Source: Candidatus Zixiibacteriota bacterium
GTDB taxonomy: Bacteria; Zixibacteria; MSB-5A5; GN15; PGXB01
DNA: 8,465 bases
Assembly: GCA_003641425.1 (NCBI GenBank)
Contig: QNAH01000107.1
Location: 1 to 8,465, forward strand
Direction: 5' to 3'
The position numbers and the translations under genes are program-made. This document shows positions 1-6,081 of this stretch, one piece after another. The first letter of the stretch is position 1. Every line of letters starts with the position of its first letter. The notes under the pieces are model-generated. The model worked only from the letters and a program-made list of their open reading frames with translations, had not been told where the DNA came from and did no database searches.

Positions 1-986
1 AACTGTTCGGTAAAGATTTTGCCGAGACACTGCTAAACACTACCTCGAACCCGATAGTCGGGCTTTTTATCGGAATTCTGGCCACATCGATCATTCAATC
101 CTCGTCGACCACAACCTCAATCCTGGTCGGCATGGTCGCCGGCGGCCTGATTTCGATCGAGGGCGCAATACCGATTGTGATGGGCGCCAATATCGGAACC
201 ACCATTACCAACACGCTGGTTTCGTTAACTCATATTACGCGAAGCCGCGAATTCAGCCGGGCCTTTTCCGGAGCGATTGTGCATGATATTTTCAATCTTC
301 TGTCGGTTGCCGTATTTTTCCCGTTGCAATATTTCACCAATTTTCTCGGTCATATCGCGCTGTGGATGGAAGGTTTATTTGAAGGCGCGGGCGGATTTCA
401 TTTTCTATCTCCGGTTAAAGCCCTGACCAAGCCGGTTTCAGAAGCGATAATCTCATTACTTGGCGACAATAGCTGGCTTTCGGCGCTGGCCGCGATAATC
501 CTTTTATTTATCGCCCTGAAATTTATGGTCGATATCATGAAATCTCTCGTGCTCAGCCGGGTTGAAGGCTTTTTCAGCAAATATATCTTCAGAAATACTC
601 TCACGGCTCTTGTTTTCGGAATTGTGCTGACCTCGATAGTACAGTCTTCGTCGATTACAACTTCAATCATTGTCCCGCTTGTCGGAGCCGGAGTTTTATC
701 GCTCACGCAGGTTTTTCCATATACGCTGGGGGCCAATATCGGCACCACCGTCACTGCCATTCTGGCATCACTGGTGACACAAAATGCGGCGGCGGTGGCG
801 GTGGCATTTGCACACCTTCTTTTCAATATCAGCGGTATTATTATTTTCCTGCCCCTTTCCTGGATACCTATCAAGTTATCGAAGAAACTGGCGAGACTGA
901 CATTAAGAAACAGATTAATTCCGTTTGGATTTATTCTATTGATTTTTTTTCTGATTCCATTAGCTTGTATTTATCTATTGAGGTAA
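1..986 (+). CDS. Na+/phosphate cotransporter family protein (NptA/NPT2 type), 5' end cut by window
   Basis: Inner-membrane carrier expected to import inorganic phosphate driven by the Na+ gradient. The reading frame is open from base 3 with no stop, so the true start lies upstream; 327 residues are visible. Both signature repeats of the Na/Pi cotransporter family (PF02690) are present: QSSSTTTS encoded from base 96 and QSSSITTS from base 642. Each is followed about 40 residues later by GANIGTT (183-203 and 729-749). This is the known inverted-topology duplication whose QSSS motifs form the substrate and Na+ site. The rest is hydrophobic segments. The protein ends just after the last membrane helix (IPLACIYLLR), so it lacks the C-terminal PhoU-like domain that many bacterial relatives carry. 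That domain is instead encoded by the next gene, 6 bases on, in an apparent operon. Family assignment is firm; phosphate as substrate is inferred from the family and the PhoU neighbour. Confidence 0.93.
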   Translation, partial: LFGKDFAETLLNTTSNPIVGLFIGILATSIIQSSSTTTSILVGMVAGGLISIEGAIPIVMGANIGTTITNTLVSLTHITRSREFSRAFSGAIVHDIFNLLSVAVFFPLQYFTNFLGHIALWMEGLFEGAGGFHFLSPVKALTKPVSEAIISLLGDNSWLSALAAIILLFIALKFMVDIMKSLVLSRVEGFFSKYIFRNTLTALVFGIVLTSIVQSSSITTSIIVPLVGAGVLSLTQVFPYTLGANIGTTVTAILASLVTQNAAAVAVAFAHLLFNISGIIIFLPLSWIPIKLSKKLARLTLRNRLIPFGFILLIFFLIPLACIYLLR

Positions 987-992
987 TTAATT

Positions 993-1670
993 ATGTATAA
1001 GAAATTCATGGAACTGTTCGGAAAAGAGAATCTCCTGGATCGGGCAATCCATACAACTGAAGAAATGCTCAAAACCGACCGTGAGATGTTCGAGGAATCG
1101 GTTCACTCCCTGCGCCGTCATGACAACGCCGTTCTCCCATTTGATATCTATGAAAAGGACAAGCAGATAAACTCATATGAGCGTGAAGTCCGGCGAAATG
1201 TCCTGACTCACCTGACCGTAGCCGGAATCCACAATATTGTTCCCGGTCTGGTCCTGGTCTCGATTGTCATCGATGTCGAGCGCATCGGTGATTACACAAA
1301 AAATATCGCCGAACTGGCCTCGGCGCACCCGACCAAACTCCATGGCGGTATATTTGAAGATGACCTGGCCGATATTGAAAAAATCGTCCTTGAACGATTC
1401 GACACGATTACCGGTGTTATTGCCAATATGGATATCGCCGCGGCCAAGAAAATCATGTCTGATCACAGAAATATTTCTTCTCGCTGTGATCAAAGACTGA
1501 TGGATATTATCGCGGAAAAAGATCATACTCTTTCGCCCGGCGATGCCGTTACTCTGGCTCTTTATTTCAGATATCTCAAGCGGACCGCCTGTCATTTGAC
1601 CAATATTGCCAGTTCCATTGTTAATCCCTTTCCAAGAATAGGATTTCGCCCCAAAGAAGATAACAATTGA
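993..1670 (+). CDS. PhoU-domain protein (partner of the Na+/phosphate cotransporter)
   Basis: Cytoplasmic, mostly helical 225-residue protein of the PhoU family, which controls phosphate transporters and phosphate signalling. Two three-helix repeats are expected. The first carries the metal-binding signature as VERIGDYTKNIAE, with E96, D100 and N104. At the matching place in the second repeat (YLKRTACHLTNIA, residues 194-206) K196 and C200 stand where E and D are usual, so the second metal site looks lost. The ATG at 993 lies 6 bases after the cotransporter stop. A GAGG at 980-983, overlapping the end of that gene, is a well-spaced ribosome binding site, so the two are probably co-transcribed and perhaps translationally coupled. 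No pst genes are visible, so I read it as a regulator of the Na+/Pi carrier rather than the classical PhoU of a Pst system. The domain call is strong; the role is inferred from context. Confidence 0.9.
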   Translation: MYKKFMELFGKENLLDRAIHTTEEMLKTDREMFEESVHSLRRHDNAVLPFDIYEKDKQINSYEREVRRNVLTHLTVAGIHNIVPGLVLVSIVIDVERIGDYTKNIAELASAHPTKLHGGIFEDDLADIEKIVLERFDTITGVIANMDIAAAKKIMSDHRNISSRCDQRLMDIIAEKDHTLSPGDAVTLALYFRYLKRTACHLTNIASSIVNPFPRIGFRPKEDNN

Positions 1671-1711
1671 CTATCTCTTTGATGAACGAGACAACATCAC
1701 CCCTGTTTTAT

Positions 1712-1740
1712 TTGACAGGACCGGCTGTCGATTCTATACT
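1712..1740 (+). promoter_or_regulatory. Putative sigma70 promoter for the TerC-family gene
   Basis: TTGACA at 1712-1717 and TATACT at 1735-1740 are separated by exactly 17 bases: a perfect -35 and a 5/6 match to the -10 consensus. The predicted transcript start is near 1747, leaving a leader of about 40-55 bases before the TerC-family start. It lies in the 117-base gap after the PhoU-domain gene, which is where a separate promoter is expected. No transcript data support it. Confidence 0.65.
1714..1729. repeat. Short inverted repeat inside the promoter (possible operator)
   Basis: GACAG (1714-1718) and CTGTC (1725-1729) are perfect inverted arms around a 6-base centre. They overlap the -35 box and the first half of the promoter spacer, a position where a bound repressor would block RNA polymerase. 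The arms are short, so chance is quite possible. There is no T-run after it, so it is not a terminator for the gene before it. Confidence 0.25.
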
Positions 1741-1774
1741 GGCAGCCAATTGTTTTTGGGTTAAGGAAATATTG

Positions 1775-1825
1775 ATGCTGAAGCTCTTTGGATACGGTCA
1801 TGGAAACCTTCTGGGAACTGCTTGA
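1775..1825 (+). CDS. Possible 16-codon leader ORF overlapping the TerC-family start
   Basis: ATG at 1775 is preceded at the ideal distance by AAGGA (1763-1767, 7-base gap), the only good ribosome binding site in this leader. It opens a 16-codon frame, MLKLFGYGHGNLLGTA, ending with TGA at 1823-1825. It lies in a different frame from the TerC-family gene and spans both of that gene's candidate starts (TTG 1788, ATG 1800). It could be a regulatory leader peptide, a translation-coupling device or chance. The peptide resembles nothing I recognise. Confidence 0.25.
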   Translation: MLKLFGYGHGNLLGTA

Positions 1826-2756
1826 AAATAAATACATTCTCTGGGGCGGATTTAATATTCTTGTCCTGGCCATGCTCGCTCTCGATCTCGGTGTCTTCCA
1901 CAAAAAGGACCATCGAATCTCGGTCAAAGAGGGTCTGGTATGGTCGGTCATCTGGATCATAGTCGCTCTTATTTTCAATGTTTTCGTTTATTTCTGGCAT
2001 GGATCCGAGGCCGGTTTACAGTTTTTCACCGGCTACCTGATCGAGCGGGCACTCAGTATCGATAATATTTTTGTCTTTCTTTTAATCTTCACATATTTCG
2101 GCGTCCCGGATAAATATCAGTACAAGGTATTATTCTGGGGGATTCTCGGGGCACTGGTGATGCGCGGTCTTTTTATCGCCCTGGGAGCGTTTCTAATATC
2201 AATGTTCCACTGGGTGATTTATATTTTCGGCGCTTTTCTTGTTTACACCGGTATCAAAATGGGATTGGCAGGCGATTCGAAAATCGAGCCGGAGAAAAAC
2301 CCGTTCTTGAAATTCATCCGCAAATATATGCCGATCACCAAAAATTATGTCGGCGGACGCTTTTTTCTGAAACGCCTCGGCAAGACGGTCGGGACCCCGT
2401 TGTTTGTTGTTCTGGTGGTTGTCGAGACAACCGATGTTGTCTTTGCGGTGGATTCCATCCCGGCCATTTTCGCCATCACCCGCGATACTTTTATAATCTA
2501 TACTTCTAATGTTTTCGCCATTCTCGGTTTAAGGGCACTCTATTTTGCGATCGCCGGACTGATGAACATGTTCGGCTATCTCAAATACGGGCTTTCAGCG
2601 ATTTTATCTTATGTCGGTGTCAAGATGCTGATATCAGGCTTTTACAAGATCAATGATCTGGTCTCGCTGGGAATAATCGGGGGCCTGCTGGCGATCTCAA
2701 TTTTCGCCTCGATGATCTGGAAGAAACCGGAAGAGAAACCGGCGGACCAATTATAA
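1788..2756 (+). CDS. TerC/Alx-family integral membrane protein, probable Mn2+ exporter
   Basis: Polytopic inner-membrane protein of the TerC family (PF03741), 322 residues, about the length of E. coli Alx. Studied members export Mn2+, some loading secreted enzymes; the family name comes from tellurite-resistance operons. Membrane stretches are visible near residues 18-36, 49-68, 92-106, 114-134, 138-158, 204-224, 242-258, 267-285 and 293-311. The conserved acidic membrane motifs are present: DLGVF (D33), ERALSIDNIFVF (E86, D92) and ETTDVVFAVDSIPAIFAIT (E213, D216, D222). The start is uncertain. An in-frame stop at 1779 limits it to TTG 1788 (MDTVMETFW) or ATG 1800 (METFWELL), both weakly served by ribosome binding sites, while a good one sits before the overlapping mini-ORF at 1775. 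A near-consensus promoter lies at 1712-1740. I see no yybP-ykoY Mn2+ riboswitch, and the leader is too short for one. Metal specificity is inferred from the family. Confidence 0.92.
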   Translation: MDTVMETFWELLENKYILWGGFNILVLAMLALDLGVFHKKDHRISVKEGLVWSVIWIIVALIFNVFVYFWHGSEAGLQFFTGYLIERALSIDNIFVFLLIFTYFGVPDKYQYKVLFWGILGALVMRGLFIALGAFLISMFHWVIYIFGAFLVYTGIKMGLAGDSKIEPEKNPFLKFIRKYMPITKNYVGGRFFLKRLGKTVGTPLFVVLVVVETTDVVFAVDSIPAIFAITRDTFIIYTSNVFAILGLRALYFAIAGLMNMFGYLKYGLSAILSYVGVKMLISGFYKINDLVSLGIIGGLLAISIFASMIWKKPEEKPADQL

Positions 2757-2766
2757 AATCGATTTT
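2755..2766. repeat. 12-base perfect palindrome over the TerC-family stop codon
   Basis: AAAATCGATTTT reads the same on both strands and overlaps the last two bases of the TAA stop (2754-2756). It has no loop and is AT-rich, so it would make a weak hairpin at best. It could mark a protein site at the 3' end of the gene, but chance in AT-rich intergenic sequence is as likely. Confidence 0.3.
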
Positions 2767-2863
2767 GCCTGGCCTCTATTCATGAGGGATTGATTTCCGC
2801 AGTAGTCAAGTACTTTGAAGGATCAGCACTAAAAATCCATCTTTATAAATACCAATCTAACCT

Positions 2864-2916
2864 GCTGTCAGAGAAACAGAATAATAGCTGTCAGCAACCT
2901 GTGGATAAGCTGTTAG
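2864..2916. repeat. Three iteron-like direct repeats, GCTGT(C/T)AG
   Basis: Copies lie at 2864-2871 (GCTGTCAG), 2887-2894 (GCTGTCAG, extended to the odd palindrome GCTGTCAGC) and 2909-2916 (GCTGTTAG). Start-to-start distances are 23 and 22 bases, close to two helical turns, so all face the same side of the DNA. AACCTG also occurs twice (2859-2864 and 2896-2901). The array sits in the convergent gap between the TerC-family gene and the EIIA-CBS gene, a place where promoter operators are not expected. Function unknown. Confidence 0.45.
2900..2908 (-). promoter_or_regulatory. Perfect DnaA box (TTATCCACA on the - strand)
   Basis: TGTGGATAA on the + strand is the exact complement of the consensus DnaA box TTATCCACA. 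It lies between the second and third GCTGT(C/T)AG repeats. I saw no second good DnaA box nearby, nor dnaA, dnaN or other replication genes in the window, so a chromosomal origin is not supported. A DnaA-titration or regulatory site, or chance, are the alternatives. The sequence match is certain; use as a DnaA site is not. Confidence 0.4.
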
Positions 2917-2935
2917 TATGCTGTGGTGTGGGTGG

Positions 2936-3841
2936 TTAGCCCCGTATTATCATGCTTACGATGTTTTTGCGAAGCAATATCCCCACCAGCTTGCCTTTCT
3001 CGGTGACAAAGACACGACGGAGATCCTTGAATATCATCATCGCCGCCACCTCGACTATCCGGGTGTCCATCGTGGTCACTTCATGATCTGTGCTATAAAG
3101 TTGCGAGACTTTGATCTTGTCTTCGTGTTTGAGAAGCTCCTCGAACGGCTCGATATCCATCGAATAGTTGAGATTCGAAATAAGGGTTTTATAATCCGGG
3201 AGTCCGGCCTGGATTAGATTTTTGTCGGTGATCTGTCCCAGCAGGTTACCCTCATCGTCGATTACCGCCATAGCCGACAGACGGTTTTTGAACATCTCGT
3301 TAGCGACATGTTTGAGACTGTCGTCAGGTTTGACAGTGGCCACATCGCGGGTCATGATATCCTTGACTTTCAGCTCTTTCTCGACGCTCACCCCGGAATT
3401 GTAGAACACTTCGATGACTTCGGCATGGTTCTTGGTGGAAATTATCTTTTCCAGATTTCCTTCCATCCGGGCAAAAGTGGCAAAGGCCGAAAGTGTCTGC
3501 AGATACAGATTCGAGATGTATGACGGGGTCAGAAGCAAAACCACCACCGAAAGAGGTACTCCATCCGCGGTTTTATCGGATAAGCCCTTACGGCATATAC
3601 CCATAAGAATAAACATTTCCCCCACTTTATCGGTACGGGCATGAGGGAAGGCGAAACCGCGCCCATAGGAAGTATCCTCGATTTGCTCGCGCTCCATTAT
3701 GAGTTCTTTTATTCCGGCTGTATCGATTCCGGGACTTTTGCATTTAAGGACTTCCAATAATCGTTCGATAACCTCTTCCTTGGTTGTCGATTTATCATCG
3801 TCAACAATAAATTCTTCACTCAACATGTTAGCGAGTCGCAT
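2936..3841 (-). CDS. PTS EIIA (fructose/nitrogen-type) domain fused to a CBS-domain pair
   Basis: Predicted soluble cytoplasmic regulator of 301 residues with no membrane segment. Residues 1-150 form a PTS EIIA type 2 domain (PF00359). The phosphorylatable histidine is H67 in GRGFAFPHAR, matching the family's active-site PH motif. Two CBS motifs follow: about 158-213 (VKDIMTRDVATVKPDDSL, then AVIDDEGNLLGQITDKNL) and about 244-299 (VSQLYSTDHEVTTMDTRI, then VFVTEKGKLVGILLRKNI), joined by a roughly 30-residue linker. CBS pairs commonly bind adenine nucleotides. No EIIB or EIIC domain is present, so a transport role is unlikely. A regulator that joins a phosphorylation state to nucleotide level is the best inference. 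It starts 4 bases after the DUF502 stop, with a GGAGGTG ribosome binding site inside that gene's end, so the two form an operon. Its target is unknown. The C-terminus reads complete (MIIRG, TAA). Confidence 0.9.
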   Translation of the reverse strand: MRLANMLSEEFIVDDDKSTTKEEVIERLLEVLKCKSPGIDTAGIKELIMEREQIEDTSYGRGFAFPHARTDKVGEMFILMGICRKGLSDKTADGVPLSVVVLLLTPSYISNLYLQTLSAFATFARMEGNLEKIISTKNHAEVIEVFYNSGVSVEKELKVKDIMTRDVATVKPDDSLKHVANEMFKNRLSAMAVIDDEGNLLGQITDKNLIQAGLPDYKTLISNLNYSMDIEPFEELLKHEDKIKVSQLYSTDHEVTTMDTRIVEVAAMMIFKDLRRVFVTEKGKLVGILLRKNIVSMIIRG

Positions 3842-3845
3842 TTTA

Positions 3846-4490
3846 TTAATTCACCTCCGCAATATCGCCGTGATCCAATGCCGCCAGTTCCGGGGGAGCC
3901 ACTATCCCGCCGGAAACAAGCAGTTTTAAGGCATCTTCCACTGATATATTTAACGTAATAATTTCATCTTCGGGAGCAAAAATAACGAAGCCGGAGACCG
4001 GAGTCGGGGTGGATGGAATAAATATTCCCACCATCCTGCTGGTCCCTGCCTTGTTACTTATGAGTTTGACATTGTTGGTGGCGAATCCAATCGCATACAA
4101 TCCCACACGGGGATACTCCACCATGACGACCTCCTTGAAGGCCTTTACACTCGGCAATGTCACCGCTTCGACAAGCTGTTTGGTCGCCAGGTAAACGACC
4201 CGTATGACCGGTATATTTGCGAGTATCCGATCGCCGTATTTATATAATTTGGCTCCTATCAGATTTCTGGTGAAAAATCCGGCCAGAAGAATCAGGAGTA
4301 TAGTGACAACAATACCCAGTCCGGGAATATGATACTGAAAGGCACGCATGATAAGGGGAGAAAGGATACCGTCAATTGTCTCGAATAAAAACCGCAGGAC
4401 AACATACGTCAGTATCAGCGGTATGACCACCAGGACACCGGCCAGAAATTGTCGCTTGATAATATCTTTAACTATCTTAAATACAGACAT
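3846..4490 (-). CDS. DUF502 family membrane protein
   Basis: A 214-residue protein matching the DUF502 family (PF04367), whose function is not established to my knowledge. A short cytoplasmic-type start (MSVFKIVKDIIKRQF) leads into membrane segments at about 16-34 and 56-74. A mostly soluble C-terminal part follows, with the family's recognisable VGIFIPSTPTPVSGF at 154-168 and a conserved-looking NIPVIRVVYLATKQ around 92-105. Its length is usual for the family, and it appears intact. ATG 4490 is the only usable start: an in-frame TAG lies five codons upstream (4503-4505) and the next standard start codon falls inside the first membrane segment. The GGAGG before it leaves only one base to the ATG. 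It is the first gene of an operon with the EIIA-CBS protein, 4 bases downstream, and has its own promoter at 4537-4565. Function unknown; the pairing may mean the soluble regulator acts with or on it. Confidence 0.88.
   Translation of the reverse strand: MSVFKIVKDIIKRQFLAGVLVVIPLILTYVVLRFLFETIDGILSPLIMRAFQYHIPGLGIVVTILLILLAGFFTRNLIGAKLYKYGDRILANIPVIRVVYLATKQLVEAVTLPSVKAFKEVVMVEYPRVGLYAIGFATNNVKLISNKAGTSRMVGIFIPSTPTPVSGFVIFAPEDEIITLNISVEDALKLLVSGGIVAPPELAALDHGDIAEVN
3852..3858 (-). promoter_or_regulatory. Ribosome binding site of the EIIA-CBS gene
   Basis: GGAGGTG on the - strand, 10 bases before ATG 3841, lies inside the last codons of the DUF502 gene. It supports the 3841 start and suggests coupled translation of the two genes. 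Confidence 0.7.
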
Positions 4491-4491
4491 A

Positions 4492-4496
4492 CCTCC
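4492..4496 (-). promoter_or_regulatory. Ribosome binding site of the DUF502 gene, unusually close to its ATG
   Basis: GGAGG on the - strand is separated from ATG 4490 by a single base (4491), against the usual 5-10. No alternative start is available, so either initiation is weak or another upstream element is used. Confidence 0.55.
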
Positions 4497-4536
4497 GCCA
4501 ACCTACTATAGTTTATCGGCGCAATCGAAGCGTTAA

Positions 4537-4565
4537 TATATAGTAAGACAACTAAAATCGGTCAA
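4537..4565 (-). promoter_or_regulatory. Putative sigma70 promoter for the DUF502/EIIA-CBS operon
   Basis: Read on the - strand, TTGACC (4565-4560) and TATATA (4542-4537) are separated by 17 bases. The predicted transcript start is near 4530, giving a leader of about 40 bases before ATG 4490. It sits in the 116-base gap after nuoN, so this operon could be expressed apart from the nuo genes. I see no clear terminator between nuoN and this promoter, so read-through from nuo is also possible. Confidence 0.6.
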
Positions 4566-4606
4566 GAAATTGAGTCCATTCGGGATTTTATATATCCGCA
4601 AAATTA

Positions 4607-6070
4607 TTAAAAACCAAATACTCGAGCCGTGTCAAGGGCAAAATTAAGGATCGGTTCGGGATAAACCCCAAATATGATCAGGCCGGCAACCCCGATTATA
4701 AGGACAATATTGGCGGAAAGCGGGGTATTTAACTTGATAGTCGGATTATCCGGCGCGAAATACATCATCTTGATGACATTGGCATAATAATAAAGCGATA
4801 CAACGGCAGTCAGGAGAGCCAGTATGACCAGCCAGGTATATCCGGCCTGGATACCGGCCGCAAAGACAAAAAATTTGGCGGCAAATCCGGCCAGCGGCGG
4901 GATTCCTGCCAGAGACAGAAGGAAAATAGCCATAAAGGCGGAAATCATCGGCGATGATTTGGAAAGCCCGGCATAACTGGCAATACTATCGGAACCGGTG
5001 TTATCGTTGAATATCGTCGCCACGGCGAAAGCGCCCATATTAGCAAACAGGTATATGAACATATAATAACCGACTGACCCTACTCCCAGTTCCGAAACGG
5101 CAACCATCCCGACCATCACATAGCCGATCTGAGCAATCGAGGAATAAGCCAGCATGCGCTTTATATTTTTCTGTCTGAGAGCGCTGATATTTCCGAGTAT
5201 CATAGCCGCCGCCGCCAGAACCGCAACAATATTTCCCCAGTCAAGCGGGAACATAACGGCGTCGGCAAAACCGTATAAGCCGTCGATAAATATCCGCATG
5301 AAGGCTACGACACCGGCCGCCTTGGAGCCGACTGAAAGAAGAGCCGTGATCGGCGTCGGCGCGCCTTGATAAACATCCGGCGCCCACATATGGAATGGTA
5401 CGAGGGCCAGTTTGAAGCCGATTCCGGCGAGTACCATAACAATCGCCATCAGCAGGGCCCAGCCAATTCCATTTGTATTAAGATAAAGCAGGGCCAAGTT
5501 TATTTTCATCATCACGATATCGGTCGTGCCTGAAAGCCCGTAGAGCAGCGACAAACCGTAAAGCAGGATGGCCGATGAGAAAGCCCCTATAACCAGGTAT
5601 TTCAGCCCCGCCTCGACCGAGATCCGATCGTCTTTATAGTAAGCCGCCAGGATAAAAAGCGGGATAGTGGTCAGTTCCAGTCCGATATACAGCGAAATGA
5701 GTTCGCCGGCTGAGGCCAGAAACATCATTCCGACCGTCGAGAAAAGCACCAGGCCGAAAAACTCACCGCGATGATTTTTTATTTTCTGTGCTATTATATC
5801 GAATGACGAGCCGACCGCCATAAAGGCCGACCCGAGAAAGATCACTTTGAAAAAGAGCGCCAGCGGATCCGACTTGAACATATTGTTGAATGATATACCG
5901 CCGTGATACAGGTAAAGCAGCACTGCCGTGGCCGCAATACCACCCATCGTCAGGTAACCGATCAGCTTGGGATTTTTCCTTTTTGTCCCGAGATCGAAGG
6001 CAATGATAAACAGCGCCCAGAGGAACAGGAAAATTTCCGGTATGATCAATCTTAAATTATAATCTGGCAT
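4607..6070 (-). CDS. nuoN: NADH-quinone oxidoreductase subunit N (complex I)
   Basis: Antiporter-like membrane subunit of respiratory complex I, one of the three that pump protons while NADH electrons pass to quinone. Its 487 residues match the usual length, with about 14 membrane helices and a proton-transporter domain (PF00361). Key charged residues are visible: E132 in LELTTIPLF (membrane helix 5), K220 in GFKLALVPFHMWAPDVYQGAPTP, K250 in SVGSKAAG, and K399 in FAAKFFVF. A lysine at that last place instead of glutamate is typical of NuoN rather than NuoM. YQGAPTP and LAYSSIAQIGY are also typical of NuoN/ND2. ATG 6070 follows the nuoM stop by 11 bases and has AGGA (6080-6083) nine bases before it. 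It is the last gene of the L-M-N run, the usual end of a nuo operon. It appears complete, and I see no missing key residue. Confidence 0.97.
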   Translation of the reverse strand: MPDYNLRLIIPEIFLFLWALFIIAFDLGTKRKNPKLIGYLTMGGIAATAVLLYLYHGGISFNNMFKSDPLALFFKVIFLGSAFMAVGSSFDIIAQKIKNHRGEFFGLVLFSTVGMMFLASAGELISLYIGLELTTIPLFILAAYYKDDRISVEAGLKYLVIGAFSSAILLYGLSLLYGLSGTTDIVMMKINLALLYLNTNGIGWALLMAIVMVLAGIGFKLALVPFHMWAPDVYQGAPTPITALLSVGSKAAGVVAFMRIFIDGLYGFADAVMFPLDWGNIVAVLAAAAMILGNISALRQKNIKRMLAYSSIAQIGYVMVGMVAVSELGVGSVGYYMFIYLFANMGAFAVATIFNDNTGSDSIASYAGLSKSSPMISAFMAIFLLSLAGIPPLAGFAAKFFVFAAGIQAGYTWLVILALLTAVVSLYYYANVIKMMYFAPDNPTIKLNTPLSANIVLIIGVAGLIIFGVYPEPILNFALDTARVFGF

Positions 6071-6081
6071 AATCTCAATTC

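Noticed and set aside
785..805. GCG/GTG triplet run (microsatellite-like)
   Set aside because: It encodes an Ala/Val stretch within a membrane helix of the cotransporter, ordinary for such a segment, and the frame is intact.
398..874. 158-codon open frame on the - strand inside the Na/Pi cotransporter gene
   Set aside because: It lies wholly opposite a confident gene, its product is unlike any family I know, and it has no independent support.
1..1027. Near-identical 16-mers AACTGTTCGG(T/A)AAAGA at 1-16 and 1012-1027
   Set aside because: Both encode LFGK in unrelated proteins; a single one-mismatch pair in coding DNA is best explained by chance and shared codons.
1173..1595. 140-codon open frame on the - strand opposite the PhoU-domain gene
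   Set aside because: Shadow of a well-supported gene, with a low-complexity-like product and no ribosome binding or promoter evidence.
1671..1787. Possible yybP-ykoY Mn2+ riboswitch before the TerC-family gene
   Set aside because: TerC-family genes are often preceded by one, but only about 40-55 bases follow the predicted transcript start and none of the conserved elements could be seen.
2773..2787. CCTC-TATTCAT-GAGG inverted repeat as a transcription terminator
   Set aside because: Only four base pairs with a 7-base loop and no T-run on either strand.
2757..2935. Chromosomal replication origin
   Set aside because: Only one DnaA box, no unwinding-type AT-rich block with further boxes, and no dnaA, dnaN, gidA or rpmH genes nearby.
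4583..4597. GGAT/ATCC inverted repeat after nuoN as a terminator
   Set aside because: Four-pair AT-containing stem without a following T-run; too weak to call.
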